NCBI GenBank assembly: GCA_910588775.1
Contig: CAJURH010000043.1
Coordinates: 1-16,481, forward strand
Length of the DNA stretch: 16,481 bases
Origin: an uncultured Lachnospiraceae bacterium
Lineage (GTDB): Bacteria; Bacillota; Clostridia; Lachnospirales; Lachnospiraceae
Direction of reading: 5' to 3'
Within the stretch, counting starts at the first letter, position 1. Every line of letters begins with the position of its first letter. The notes under the pieces were generated by a model. That model made no database searches. It saw only the letters and a program-made list of their open reading frames with translations, and was not told the origin of the DNA. The position numbers and the translations under genes are program-made. Of the stretch, positions 7,281 through 13,675 are shown in pieces.

Positions 7281-7736
7281 TTAACTAAATGGCAGCTCTT
7301 CGTCGATGCCGTCCGGAATGTTCATAAAACCATCTGCGGATGCCGCGCTGGGCGAGGGCATGTCTACAACTGGCATGCCTTGTGGAGCGCTTGCCGCCGC
7401 AAATCCCTGGCTGGCTGCCTTGCTTTCTGCAAATTCCTGTTCTTCTACAACCACTTCTGTGGTATATACCTTCTGTCCTTCACGATTGGTATAGCTTCCT
7501 GTCTGAATTCTTCCGCATATGGTGATGCGGATTCCTTTATGGAAATATTTCTCTGCAAACTCTGCAGTCCTTCCGAAAGATACGCAGTTGATAAAATCGG
7601 CGGTGGCCTCGCCGTCTCTTCGGAATCGGCGGTCCACTGCCAGGGTGTATCTGGCGATGGCCAGCGCATTTTCCCCTGCTGAATATCTTACTTCTGGATC
7701 TCTGGTCAAACGCCCCATGAGAATTACTTTATTCAT
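7281..7736 (-). CDS. ssb: Single-stranded DNA-binding protein
   Basis: A 151-residue SSB that coats single-stranded DNA in replication, recombination and repair, probably as a tetramer. The OB-fold begins MNKVILMGRLTRDPEVRYSAGENALAIARYTLAVDR and includes DFINCVSFGRTAEFAEKYFHKGIRITICGRIQTGSYTN (about residues 1-108). A Gly/Ala/Ser/Pro-rich disordered linker follows, then the acidic protein-interaction tip, here DEELPFS, with one extra Ser beyond the usual terminal Phe. Its place between rpsF and rpsR is the conserved bacterial arrangement. An AGAGG ribosome binding site precedes the start. Confidence 0.97.
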   Translation of the reverse strand: MNKVILMGRLTRDPEVRYSAGENALAIARYTLAVDRRFRRDGEATADFINCVSFGRTAEFAEKYFHKGIRITICGRIQTGSYTNREGQKVYTTEVVVEEQEFAESKAASQGFAAASAPQGMPVVDMPSPSAASADGFMNIPDGIDEELPFS

Positions 7737-7772
7737 TGTTTACCTCTTGAAAATCTGTTCACAGTCTCAAAA

Positions 7773-8144
7773 TCAGTCTAATGGCGCTTTCTCTTCAGCA
7801 GGTTCTTCAGCGGCAGCTTCTTCGGCTTCTTTGGCCTCTGGCTGCTCAATAACAGCCTCATCGGTCTGGTTGACAATCAGGTATCTGAGTACGTTGTCCA
7901 TAATATGCATATGGCTTTCCAATTCAACAGGGCAGGTGGGTTCTGCTTCAAAATGGACGAAATAGTAGTAGCCTTCGTGCATCTTCTGGATCTCGTAGGC
8001 TAATCTTTTCTTGCCCCATTCTTCTACATCTGAAATTACGCCGCCATAGCGGGTAATATAGCCTTTTGCCTTCTCTAAAGTGGCTTCACGCACTTCATCC
8101 TCGACTTTGGCATTCAGTACCAATGCTAATTCATACTTCTTCAT
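7773..8144 (-). CDS. rpsF: 30S ribosomal protein S6
   Basis: A 123-residue S6, partner of S18 in the 30S platform. The core begins MKKYELALVLNAKVEDEVREATLEKAKGYITRYGGVISDVEEWGKKRLAYEIQKMHEGYYYFVHFEAEP and ends with LRYLIVNQ. A C-terminal Glu/Ala-rich tail of about 25 residues (EQPEAKEAEEAAAEEPAEEKAPLD) makes it longer than the roughly 95-100 residue core form; acidic S6 tails occur in other bacteria and are probably disordered. AAAGGAGG precedes the start. It is the first gene of the operon with ssb (36 nt downstream) and rpsR. Confidence 0.97.
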   Translation of the reverse strand: MKKYELALVLNAKVEDEVREATLEKAKGYITRYGGVISDVEEWGKKRLAYEIQKMHEGYYYFVHFEAEPTCPVELESHMHIMDNVLRYLIVNQTDEAVIEQPEAKEAEEAAAEEPAEEKAPLD

Positions 8145-8245
8145 GTGTTTCCTCCTTTTGGTCTGTTGGCCCCTTATTTTCCACTAAGGAACAAGGCTCT
8201 CGCTTTCGCTGGGCATATGGCTTGCCTGCAAAACGTGTATTCACG
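8145..8245 (-). promoter_or_regulatory. Structured 5' leader of rpsF, possible autoregulatory site
   Basis: The transcript from the promoter at 8253-8281 would carry a leader of about 100 nt. On the minus strand it contains a GCGAAAGC mini-hairpin within a larger CAAG/CTTG closure, and a hairpin CCTTA-loop-TAAGG (8172-8189), shortly before the ribosome binding site. In many bacteria S6:S18 binds an rpsF leader hairpin. I do not see a confident match to that motif here, so the assignment is tentative. Confidence 0.35.
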
Positions 8246-8252
8246 AGATCAT

Positions 8253-8281
8253 ATTATAACATAATATGCATGATTTGTAAA
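8253..8281 (-). promoter_or_regulatory. Sigma-A-type promoter of rpsF-ssb-rpsR
   Basis: On the minus strand, TTTACA (8276-8281) and TATAAT (8253-8258) are separated by exactly 17 nt. Transcription should start near 8246. The hexamers and spacing equal those of the promoter at 15801-15829. Confidence 0.82.
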
Positions 8282-8324
8282 GAGTTTTGCGGGAAAATCA
8301 ATTTTGTTTTATCATAAACTGAAA

Positions 8325-8363
8325 TACAAGAAAATGGCGAATGAACAAAAAGATTCATCCGCC
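8325..8363 (-). terminator. Terminator of the secreted-protein gene
   Basis: On the minus strand GGCGGATGAA pairs with TTCATTCGCC (10 bp including one G-U), and is followed by ATTTTCTTG. It is about 70 nt downstream of the stop codon at 8435 and just upstream of the rpsF promoter, so it would insulate that operon. Confidence 0.72.
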
Positions 8364-8434
8364 CTAGAAGAAATCTGACTTCAGCAGAATTGCCGGAATA
8401 ATATTGCTAACGAGACGGATAACACCCCTTTTGC

Positions 8435-9325
8435 TTATTGTTTCCAAAATTCATTCTTACTGATCTTTTTTGACTTTTTTGTTTTGATATTGTAACGGTA
8501 ATATTTGTTGTCTTTCATGTAATCCACGTATTTAGAAGTGATTTTCCCTATATTATATATATCTGCAGAAAGTTTTGGTACAAGTATCTTTTTATTTTTT
8601 CCGGTCAGGCTGCAGCTCTTTATCCTGACAGACGTACCATTGACTTTTTCTGCATAATATACTTTCCCGGACGCAAAATTCAATTCGCCCATTATGACTT
8701 TGTTGCTGATCTTGACGGCTTTTTCAGTCTTGCAATTAAAAATATATGCGTTGTGAGACTCCCCGCTGAGGCCGCCATTGGCAAAGAGTAAATATTGCTT
8801 GTACTGATCAAATGGGGTAGCGTCTTTTAGAATGTTTTTGCCTTTTTTCGTTTTTGTATTCAAACGATAAGTGCCCAGACTGCCAAAATCACCGCACGCA
8901 ATATATAAATTTCCATTATAGTATGCTTGAATACTATACACTTTTTTTACTTTAGCAATAAGTGTGCGTTTTTTTCCGTTTATTTTTACAGAATAGATAC
9001 GATCAAAAGGTTTTTTTTCGTCCAAATCAAATTCGGTATAAAAAACCGTAGAGCCGTCGGATAGAAATCCGCCCTCAATGCTATGCCCTTTAGGAGCCTT
9101 GGCGATTGCTTTTCCCTTTCCTGTCTTGGATGTGGAGGCATAAAGCGTGCTGTCAGATATCCAAAGGTAGTAGTTTCCTGCTTTGGTCTTGCCCTCTTTC
9201 CAGGAAGAGCCCATTTTGAATGTGGCGGCTTCAGTCTTCACCGGGTGGGCAAAGCAGACGCCGCACAGAATGCAGAGCGTCAAAATGCCCAATAAACTGT
9301 AGTTTAATTTCTTTTGTTCCTTCAT
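8435..9325 (-). CDS. Secreted lysine-rich protein, beta-propeller-like, function unknown
   Basis: A 296-residue predicted exported protein. The N-terminus MKEQKKLNYSLLGILTLCILCGVCFAHPVKTEAA has a basic start, a hydrophobic core and a likely cleavage near EAA. The mature part has repeated units of the form aromatic/Tyr strand - NGNLYIAC - Y.LNTKTKKGKNIL and FASGKVYYAE..NG....IKSCSLTGKNKKIL, resembling the short repeats of DUF5050-like/LRP-type beta-propeller proteins of Clostridia; family membership is inferred from repeat texture only. The frame is open back to 9385, but AAAGGAGA on the minus strand is well spaced for the ATG at 9325, which also puts the signal peptide at the N-terminus. The gene is visibly AT-richer than both neighbours (sampled lines about one-third G+C against about two-thirds in the chelatase genes), a sign of possible transfer. 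It appears to be monocistronic. Confidence 0.82.
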   Translation of the reverse strand: MKEQKKLNYSLLGILTLCILCGVCFAHPVKTEAATFKMGSSWKEGKTKAGNYYLWISDSTLYASTSKTGKGKAIAKAPKGHSIEGGFLSDGSTVFYTEFDLDEKKPFDRIYSVKINGKKRTLIAKVKKVYSIQAYYNGNLYIACGDFGSLGTYRLNTKTKKGKNILKDATPFDQYKQYLLFANGGLSGESHNAYIFNCKTEKAVKISNKVIMGELNFASGKVYYAEKVNGTSVRIKSCSLTGKNKKILVPKLSADIYNIGKITSKYVDYMKDNKYYRYNIKTKKSKKISKNEFWKQ

Positions 9326-9351
9326 AATCTTCTCCTTTATCAAATTTTGTG

Positions 9352-9402
9352 TATATAAGCTAACATATTTACTGTTCAAAAGCAAGTGATTTCAGTGAAA
9401 TC
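9352..9402 (-). promoter_or_regulatory. Promoter and palindromic operator-like site of the secreted-protein gene
   Basis: On the minus strand, TTGAAC (9374-9379) and TATATA (9352-9357) with a 16-nt spacer make a plausible sigma-A promoter. Immediately upstream is the perfect palindrome GATTTCAGTGAAATC (9388-9402; 7-bp arms, 1-nt centre), in the position of an activator or repressor site. The regulator is unknown. Confidence 0.5.
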
Positions 9403-9466
9403 TGAATCTGCATTTTGATTGGGCGGTGTATTAAATTGGATACTCCATAAAACTAGGTGTATTGTT

Positions 9467-11572
9467 TTATTTCTGGTAACGGGAAACGGCCTCCACAATA
9501 CCCTCCGCTCTAAGTTTTTCCATGGTCAGCAGCGCGCCGCCCAGTTTTTCGTTTAGCTTGACGCAGGGGTGGGATTTCACCGTTGATTCGGCGATGTCCA
9601 GGACAATGGTGTTGATTTTCTGTTTTCCGATTCGCTCCGCCGCCTCCAGCGCTTCGTCAAATGGCGTGTCATTGATGTGCTTTCGGCTGGTGGCTTTGCC
9701 GTCGGATACAAGGACGATGGTGGGCCGCGCGTCGGGTTCCCGCGTCAGAAGAGCCATGGTCACTTCATAGGCCAGGTCAAGTCCCGCCGACAGAGGGGTG
9801 GTGCCGCCTGTGGGCAGCTCTTCCAGTTTTTTCTGAGCCAGTTCCACGCTTCCGGTGAAGCCCAGGAGTAGTTCGGCCTTGCCTTTTCGAAATGCGATCA
9901 TGCCCACCCGGTCCCGTTTCTGGTAAGATACGTTTAAGAGGGACAAGATGGCTGCCTTCACCTCCCGCATTCGTTCGTTGGCGTTCATGGAAGAAGAGGC
10001 GTCCACCACGAAGAGGATGCAGCCTCCGGAACGTTTTTCCCGTATTTTAAGGCGCATGTCGCTTTTTTCGATGGCGATTGCCCGGTTTCGTTTGTCCCGG
10101 AAGCGTTGGAAAGGCGACGCCGCCCGCAGCGTGGCGTCGAAGGCCAGGTCAGAGACTTTCTCCTCGCCAGCCAGGCGGTAGCGCACATACCGTCCCTGTT
10201 GGTTGCCGGAAATGGCGTTTCGCCTACGACCGGAGCTTTTGGCCAGAGCTTTCTTATAAATGGCCTCCTGCCACTGGGAGATGTGGAAAAATTCTCCCGG
10301 CGCCACAAGCTCATCCCGACCGAAGGCGGATGCCTCCCGCTGGCTGTCGTCAGTGGGAAAATCATTTGCTTCCTCCCAATCGCCTGACGAGGAGGGCTGA
10401 TTTAAGTCGCATCCGTTTAGAGGAGCCAGTCCGGTGGAGAATTGGCCATCGAAGTTTTGAAAGTTCTGTTTTTTTGCCGGGTCTTTTTTGGGGGTCTGTT
10501 TTTCTTTGGCTTCAGTTTGTCCCGACTGGTCGGTTTCCTGTCTCTGGTTTTTCTTGTCCTGGCCAGAGTGTTCAGGTTGTTTTCCGGAGGCTTTCTCTGG
10601 TTTCTGTCCGGCATCCTTTTCCTCTTGGGCTTCTTCTTGTTCTTGATTGGAGGATGGAGCGCCAGAGTCGTCCGTTTGGTTGTCGGGCGCGTCGCTCTGG
10701 CTGTCCAAATCCAGGGTGAATTGTTTCATCCGGTGGGGAAGGGCATAGCCGGACGCTTCCACAATATCTTCCGGTTCTATATTTTTGCGATTGTCCAGGG
10801 CCGCGATGGCTCTGGCTGTTTCGATTACTGCCAGTTCGCCCCGATGTCCTATGCAGTTTGCCTGGCTGCTCAAATAGGCGGCGAACAGAAGATTTTCCCT
10901 GGTGATTTCCACCTGGGGCAGGAAGTGGCAAGCTTTTTCGATTTTCACGGAAAGCGCGTCGGCGTCTTTTTGGTATTTCTCTATAAAAGCCAGAGGGTCG
11001 CTTTCAAAAGCCAGTCGCCGCTCCATGATTTCCACCCGCAGGGAGATTTCTTTCTCCCCTTCCGCTTCCACATAGAGGCCAAAACGATCCAGAAACTGGC
11101 TTCGAAGCTGTCCCTCTTCCTGGTTCATGCTGCCAATTAAGATGAAATCGCTTTCGTGGGCGCAGGAAATGCCTTCCCGTTCCACGATGTTTTGCTTCGT
11201 GCCGGAAGTTTCCAGGAGCACGTCCACAATGTAATCGCTCAGAAGGTTCACTTCGTCCACGTATAGGATATTTCCATGGGCTTCTTTTAAGATTCCAGGG
11301 TCCAGCACGTTTTCGCCGCCAGTCATGGCCTGGTGGAAGTCGATGGCTCCCACCAGCCGGTCTTCGGTGATGTTCAAAGGCAACTCTACGATTTTCTTGT
11401 TTTTTGCCAGGACAGCCATTCCCCGCACTAGAGTGGATTTAGCGGTTCCCTTTTCCCCAGCGATTAGAACGCCGCCGATGGCGGGGTTTACAAGATTCCA
11501 CAGCAGCGCGTTTTTTATATTTTCCTGTCCCAATACTGCCGTAAAGGGAAAGATAGATTTCTTCATGCTCAT
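9467..11572 (-). CDS. Chelatase subunit D-like protein (AAA+ / acidic linker / VWA)
   Basis: A 701-residue ChlD/BchD/CobT-like motor subunit of a Mg- or Co-chelatase-type complex. The AAA+ domain (about 5-285) has an intact Walker A GEKGTAKST (39-47, Lys45), Walker B ILYVDEVNLL (Asp106, Glu107) and the arginine-finger region LRSQFLDRFGL (157-166). A Gln/Glu/Lys/Pro/Asp-rich linker (about 286-430) follows, then a VWA domain with a complete MIDAS: DASSSM (Asp524, Ser526, Ser528), Thr591 in GGTTPLSAGL and Asp624 in LVSDGKATS. Length fits ChlD. Canonical photosynthetic D subunits often have degenerate ATPase motifs; this one looks competent. Its start overlaps the stop codon of the ChlI-like gene by 4 nt (ATGA), indicating translational coupling. 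The partner that binds the tetrapyrrole (ChlH/CobN) is not in the window, so metal and substrate are unknown. Confidence 0.88.
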   Translation of the reverse strand: MSMKKSIFPFTAVLGQENIKNALLWNLVNPAIGGVLIAGEKGTAKSTLVRGMAVLAKNKKIVELPLNITEDRLVGAIDFHQAMTGGENVLDPGILKEAHGNILYVDEVNLLSDYIVDVLLETSGTKQNIVEREGISCAHESDFILIGSMNQEEGQLRSQFLDRFGLYVEAEGEKEISLRVEIMERRLAFESDPLAFIEKYQKDADALSVKIEKACHFLPQVEITRENLLFAAYLSSQANCIGHRGELAVIETARAIAALDNRKNIEPEDIVEASGYALPHRMKQFTLDLDSQSDAPDNQTDDSGAPSSNQEQEEAQEEKDAGQKPEKASGKQPEHSGQDKKNQRQETDQSGQTEAKEKQTPKKDPAKKQNFQNFDGQFSTGLAPLNGCDLNQPSSSGDWEEANDFPTDDSQREASAFGRDELVAPGEFFHISQWQEAIYKKALAKSSGRRRNAISGNQQGRYVRYRLAGEEKVSDLAFDATLRAASPFQRFRDKRNRAIAIEKSDMRLKIREKRSGGCILFVVDASSSMNANERMREVKAAILSLLNVSYQKRDRVGMIAFRKGKAELLLGFTGSVELAQKKLEELPTGGTTPLSAGLDLAYEVTMALLTREPDARPTIVLVSDGKATSRKHINDTPFDEALEAAERIGKQKINTIVLDIAESTVKSHPCVKLNEKLGGALLTMEKLRAEGIVEAVSRYQK

Positions 11573-12588
11573 ACAATATCCTTAATCATAGATAAATCAA
11601 AGGAGGCTTCCTCAAAAGGTTTCCGGCGCATCCGGTGGGGCAGAGCCAGTTGGGCGGCGGTCAAAACGTCTTCCCGTTTTACTTGGCTGCGCTGGTTGTA
11701 GGCGGCCAGGGTGATGGCGGTTTTCAGCATGACGATGTCTGCTCGGTGTCCATCTACGTCCAGTTTGATGCAGATTTTTGCAATTAGTTCTAGGATTTCC
11801 TGGGAGTAGGTTACATCTTTTAAGCATTCTTTTGCCTGGATGATCCGTTCACGCAGTTCCTGCTGTAAAGGCTCGTATTCTTGGAAAAATTCTTCCGAAT
11901 GTTCTTCGTATTTCAGCCGTTCTTGCAGAACTTTCACACGGCTTTCCACGCCTCGTTCGCCGGTCACCGTCACCGACAGACCAAAGCGGTCAATGAGCTG
12001 TGGCCGCAGGTCGCCTTCTTCGGGATTCATGGTTCCCACCAGGATGAAATCTGCGGGATGGGTAAATGATACACCCTCTCGTTCTACGGTGTTCACGCCC
12101 ATGGCGGCAGAGTCCAAAAGCACGTCCACCACGTGGTCGTCCAACAGATTCACCTCGTCCACGTAGAGGATGTTCCGGTTGGCGCGGGCCAGGATGCCGG
12201 ACTCGAACTTCTTTTCTCCGGTCTTAATGGCGTGTTCGATGTCGAGGGTTCCCACCACCCGGTCTTCGGTGGCGCTGACGGGCAGGTCCACCACCTGCAT
12301 GGGCGCCTGTACGACGGCGGGCGTTTCTCCGCTCTGGCGTTTGGCTAGACATTCTGTGCATAGATGGGCTTCGTCCTCTGGATCGCAGTTAAACCGACAG
12401 CTTTTTGCCTGATTGCGCAGGGGAAGCAGTTCGGCCAGCGCCCGCACAGCCGTGGATTTGGCGGTTCCCTTCTCCCCCTGGATGAGCACGCCGCCTAGAC
12501 GGGGATTGATTACATTTAAAATAAGGGCGGTTTTCATATCTTCCTGCCCTATGATAGCGGTAAAACAATATCCTTTTTTCTGTTCCAT
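11569..12588 (-). CDS. Chelatase subunit I-like AAA+ ATPase (ChlI/BchI family)
   Basis: A 339-residue AAA+ motor subunit. It has Walker A GEKGTAKST (38-46, Lys44), Walker B ILYVDEVNLL (Asp144, Glu145), sensor region LVGTMNPEEGDLRPQLIDRFGL (183-204) and the C-terminal lid with HRADIVMLKTA and LALPHRM, all typical of the Mg-chelatase I family. After Walker A there is a cysteine cluster C64-x3-C68-x8-C77-x2-C80 (CRFNCDP...LCTEC), which could bind a metal; I recall similar insertions in archaeal and clostridial members, but its role is not known to me. An in-frame extension reaches 12792 but crosses the promoter; GGAGGA just upstream of the ATG at 12588 fixes the start. The gene overlaps the D-like gene by 4 nt. 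Expected partners are that protein and an absent H/CobN-type subunit. Confidence 0.9.
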   Translation of the reverse strand: MEQKKGYCFTAIIGQEDMKTALILNVINPRLGGVLIQGEKGTAKSTAVRALAELLPLRNQAKSCRFNCDPEDEAHLCTECLAKRQSGETPAVVQAPMQVVDLPVSATEDRVVGTLDIEHAIKTGEKKFESGILARANRNILYVDEVNLLDDHVVDVLLDSAAMGVNTVEREGVSFTHPADFILVGTMNPEEGDLRPQLIDRFGLSVTVTGERGVESRVKVLQERLKYEEHSEEFFQEYEPLQQELRERIIQAKECLKDVTYSQEILELIAKICIKLDVDGHRADIVMLKTAITLAAYNQRSQVKREDVLTAAQLALPHRMRRKPFEEASFDLSMIKDIV

Positions 12589-12657
12589 AATCTCCTCCGA
12601 AACGATGTATTTGGAATTGTAATTTATGCTAAACATGTGGATGTTTTTTTCGGCATT

Positions 12658-12701
12658 ATTATAACAAATGGCACAGGGCATGTCAACGAAACGGTCGTTT
12701 C
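12658..12701 (-). promoter_or_regulatory. Consensus promoter of the chelatase pair with an adjacent dyad
   Basis: On the minus strand TTGACA (12681-12686) and TATAAT (12658-12663) are separated by 17 nt, a perfect consensus sigma-A promoter. One base upstream of the -35 lies the dyad GAAACGGTCGTTTC (12688-12701), 6-bp arms around a 2-bp centre, in a position suited to a dimeric regulator. The 5' leader would be about 65 nt. Confidence 0.75.
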
Positions 12702-12740
12702 TGCATGATTGGTAAAGGTAAAGCCCTTTGCAACAATCAC

Positions 12741-12770
12741 TTGAAAAAGGAGGCTGTTTGGGTGTATAAT
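12741..12770 (+). promoter_or_regulatory. Promoter of the lytic transglycosylase gene
   Basis: TTGAAA (12741-12746) and TATAAT (12765-12770) with an 18-nt spacer form a good sigma-A-type promoter, giving a leader of about 60 nt before the ATG at 12840. It is divergent from the chelatase promoter; the -35 elements are about 55 bp apart. Confidence 0.65.
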
Positions 12771-12839
12771 TAGGCGTATCTGTGGAAGACACGGTATGAA
12801 AATACAGCTATAAATGGTTTAGTTGGAAAGGTGGGGAAA

Positions 12840-13607
12840 ATGAGTTTCAGTTTAAACAGTGTGACCAGCGCTGGCCAGACTTACCAGGACGGACAGCAGG
12901 TTAGCGCAAGTGGCGTTTCCTCAGGAGAGAGCAACGCTTTTGGCAATCTTCTGGCCAAGGCCATTAGCCGTTGTTTCGCCGATTCCATTGCCAGCTATGA
13001 GGAGAAACAGGAGGCGGTAGAGGAGGAAAAAACGGCATCCAGCGGCAGCGGGGCAGCGCCTGCCAGTTTTCAGATGTCTGAGAGCATGGATGCTATTTTT
13101 CAGGAAGCGGCCAATACATACGGCGTGTCTGTGAATTTGCTGAAAGCGGTGGGCATGGCGGAGTCGAATTTCAATCCAAATGCTCAGTCCGGCGCAGGGG
13201 CCCAGGGGGTTATGCAGTTAATGCCTGCCACGGCGGCCAGTCTGGGGGTGACGAATCCTTTTGACGCGCGGCAGAATATTATGGGCGGAGCCAAATTGTT
13301 GGCGCAGAATCTGTCCATGTATGGCGGAAATGTGGATTTGGCTCTGGCCGCGTATAATGCAGGGCCAGGAAATGTGGCGGCCTATGGAGGAGTTCCGCCT
13401 TTTGCAGAAACACAGAATTATGTGGTGAAGGTTAAACAGTACATGGGCACGGAATTGACCACGGGTCAGACTGTGCAAACGGCAATGGCGGCTCCCAGCG
13501 CCCAGGCGCAGACTGCGGCTGATACAGATAAACAGACAGAGGATACGGGGATGAATTTCCTGGCGGACGCTGTGGAGCGTGTCCGGGTACAAGGGCAGAT
13601 GGTTTAA
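12840..13607 (+). CDS. SLT-family lytic transglycosylase without obvious signal peptide
   Basis: A 255-residue protein with a C-terminal-half GH23/SLT domain (about residues 84-200) that cleaves peptidoglycan glycan strands. Catalytic Glu108 lies in GMAESNFNPNAQSGAGAQGVMQLMPATA; LALAAYNAGPGNVAAYGG and the closing ETQNYVVKVKQYM are also typical. The N-terminal 80 residues (Ser/Gly/Gln-rich, then EEKQEAVEEEK) contain no hydrophobic signal sequence, and the last 50 residues are low-complexity Ala/Thr/Gln. A GTG at 12831 is in frame, but AAAGGTGG before the ATG at 12840 favours the latter; neither start gives a signal peptide. It resembles transglycosylases found near flagellar genes in Clostridia and Bacillus, and it sits next to a chemotaxis receptor, so export through the flagellar apparatus or a non-classical route is a possibility. 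Confidence 0.88.
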   Translation: MSFSLNSVTSAGQTYQDGQQVSASGVSSGESNAFGNLLAKAISRCFADSIASYEEKQEAVEEEKTASSGSGAAPASFQMSESMDAIFQEAANTYGVSVNLLKAVGMAESNFNPNAQSGAGAQGVMQLMPATAASLGVTNPFDARQNIMGGAKLLAQNLSMYGGNVDLALAAYNAGPGNVAAYGGVPPFAETQNYVVKVKQYMGTELTTGQTVQTAMAAPSAQAQTAADTDKQTEDTGMNFLADAVERVRVQGQMV

Positions 13608-13630
13608 CCAGACAAGAGCATAGCGTAAAG

Positions 13631-13667
13631 AAGAAGCAGACTGTGTTAGACAGCCTGCTTCTTTTTA
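13631..13667. terminator. Hairpin terminator shared by transglycosylase and chemotaxis genes
   Basis: AAGAAGCAG (13631-13639) pairs with CTGCTTCTT (13655-13663), and an inner CTGT/ACAG extends the stem. The plus-strand side ends in TTTTTAT, a standard terminator 24 nt after the transglycosylase stop. The minus-strand copy ends in TTCTTCTTT, so it can also serve the convergent gene ending at 13676. Confidence 0.82.
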
Positions 13668-13675
13668 TATGTTTT

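Noticed and set aside
9424..9463. Two GGTGTATT direct repeats after the ChlD-like gene, considered as attachment-site or insertion target duplications
   Set aside because: They are only 8 bp, there is no transposase or terminal inverted repeat between them, and they probably occur by chance.
10078..10719. Long open frames on the plus strand opposite the ChlD-like gene (also 10442-11140)
   Set aside because: They are antisense shadows of a GC-rich coding region, lack ribosome binding sites and encode low-complexity, non-family sequence.
11569..12792. Longer version of the ChlI-like protein starting at 12792
   Set aside because: The extra 68 codons cover the consensus promoter and leader, and a proper ribosome binding site precedes the ATG at 12588, where family homology begins.
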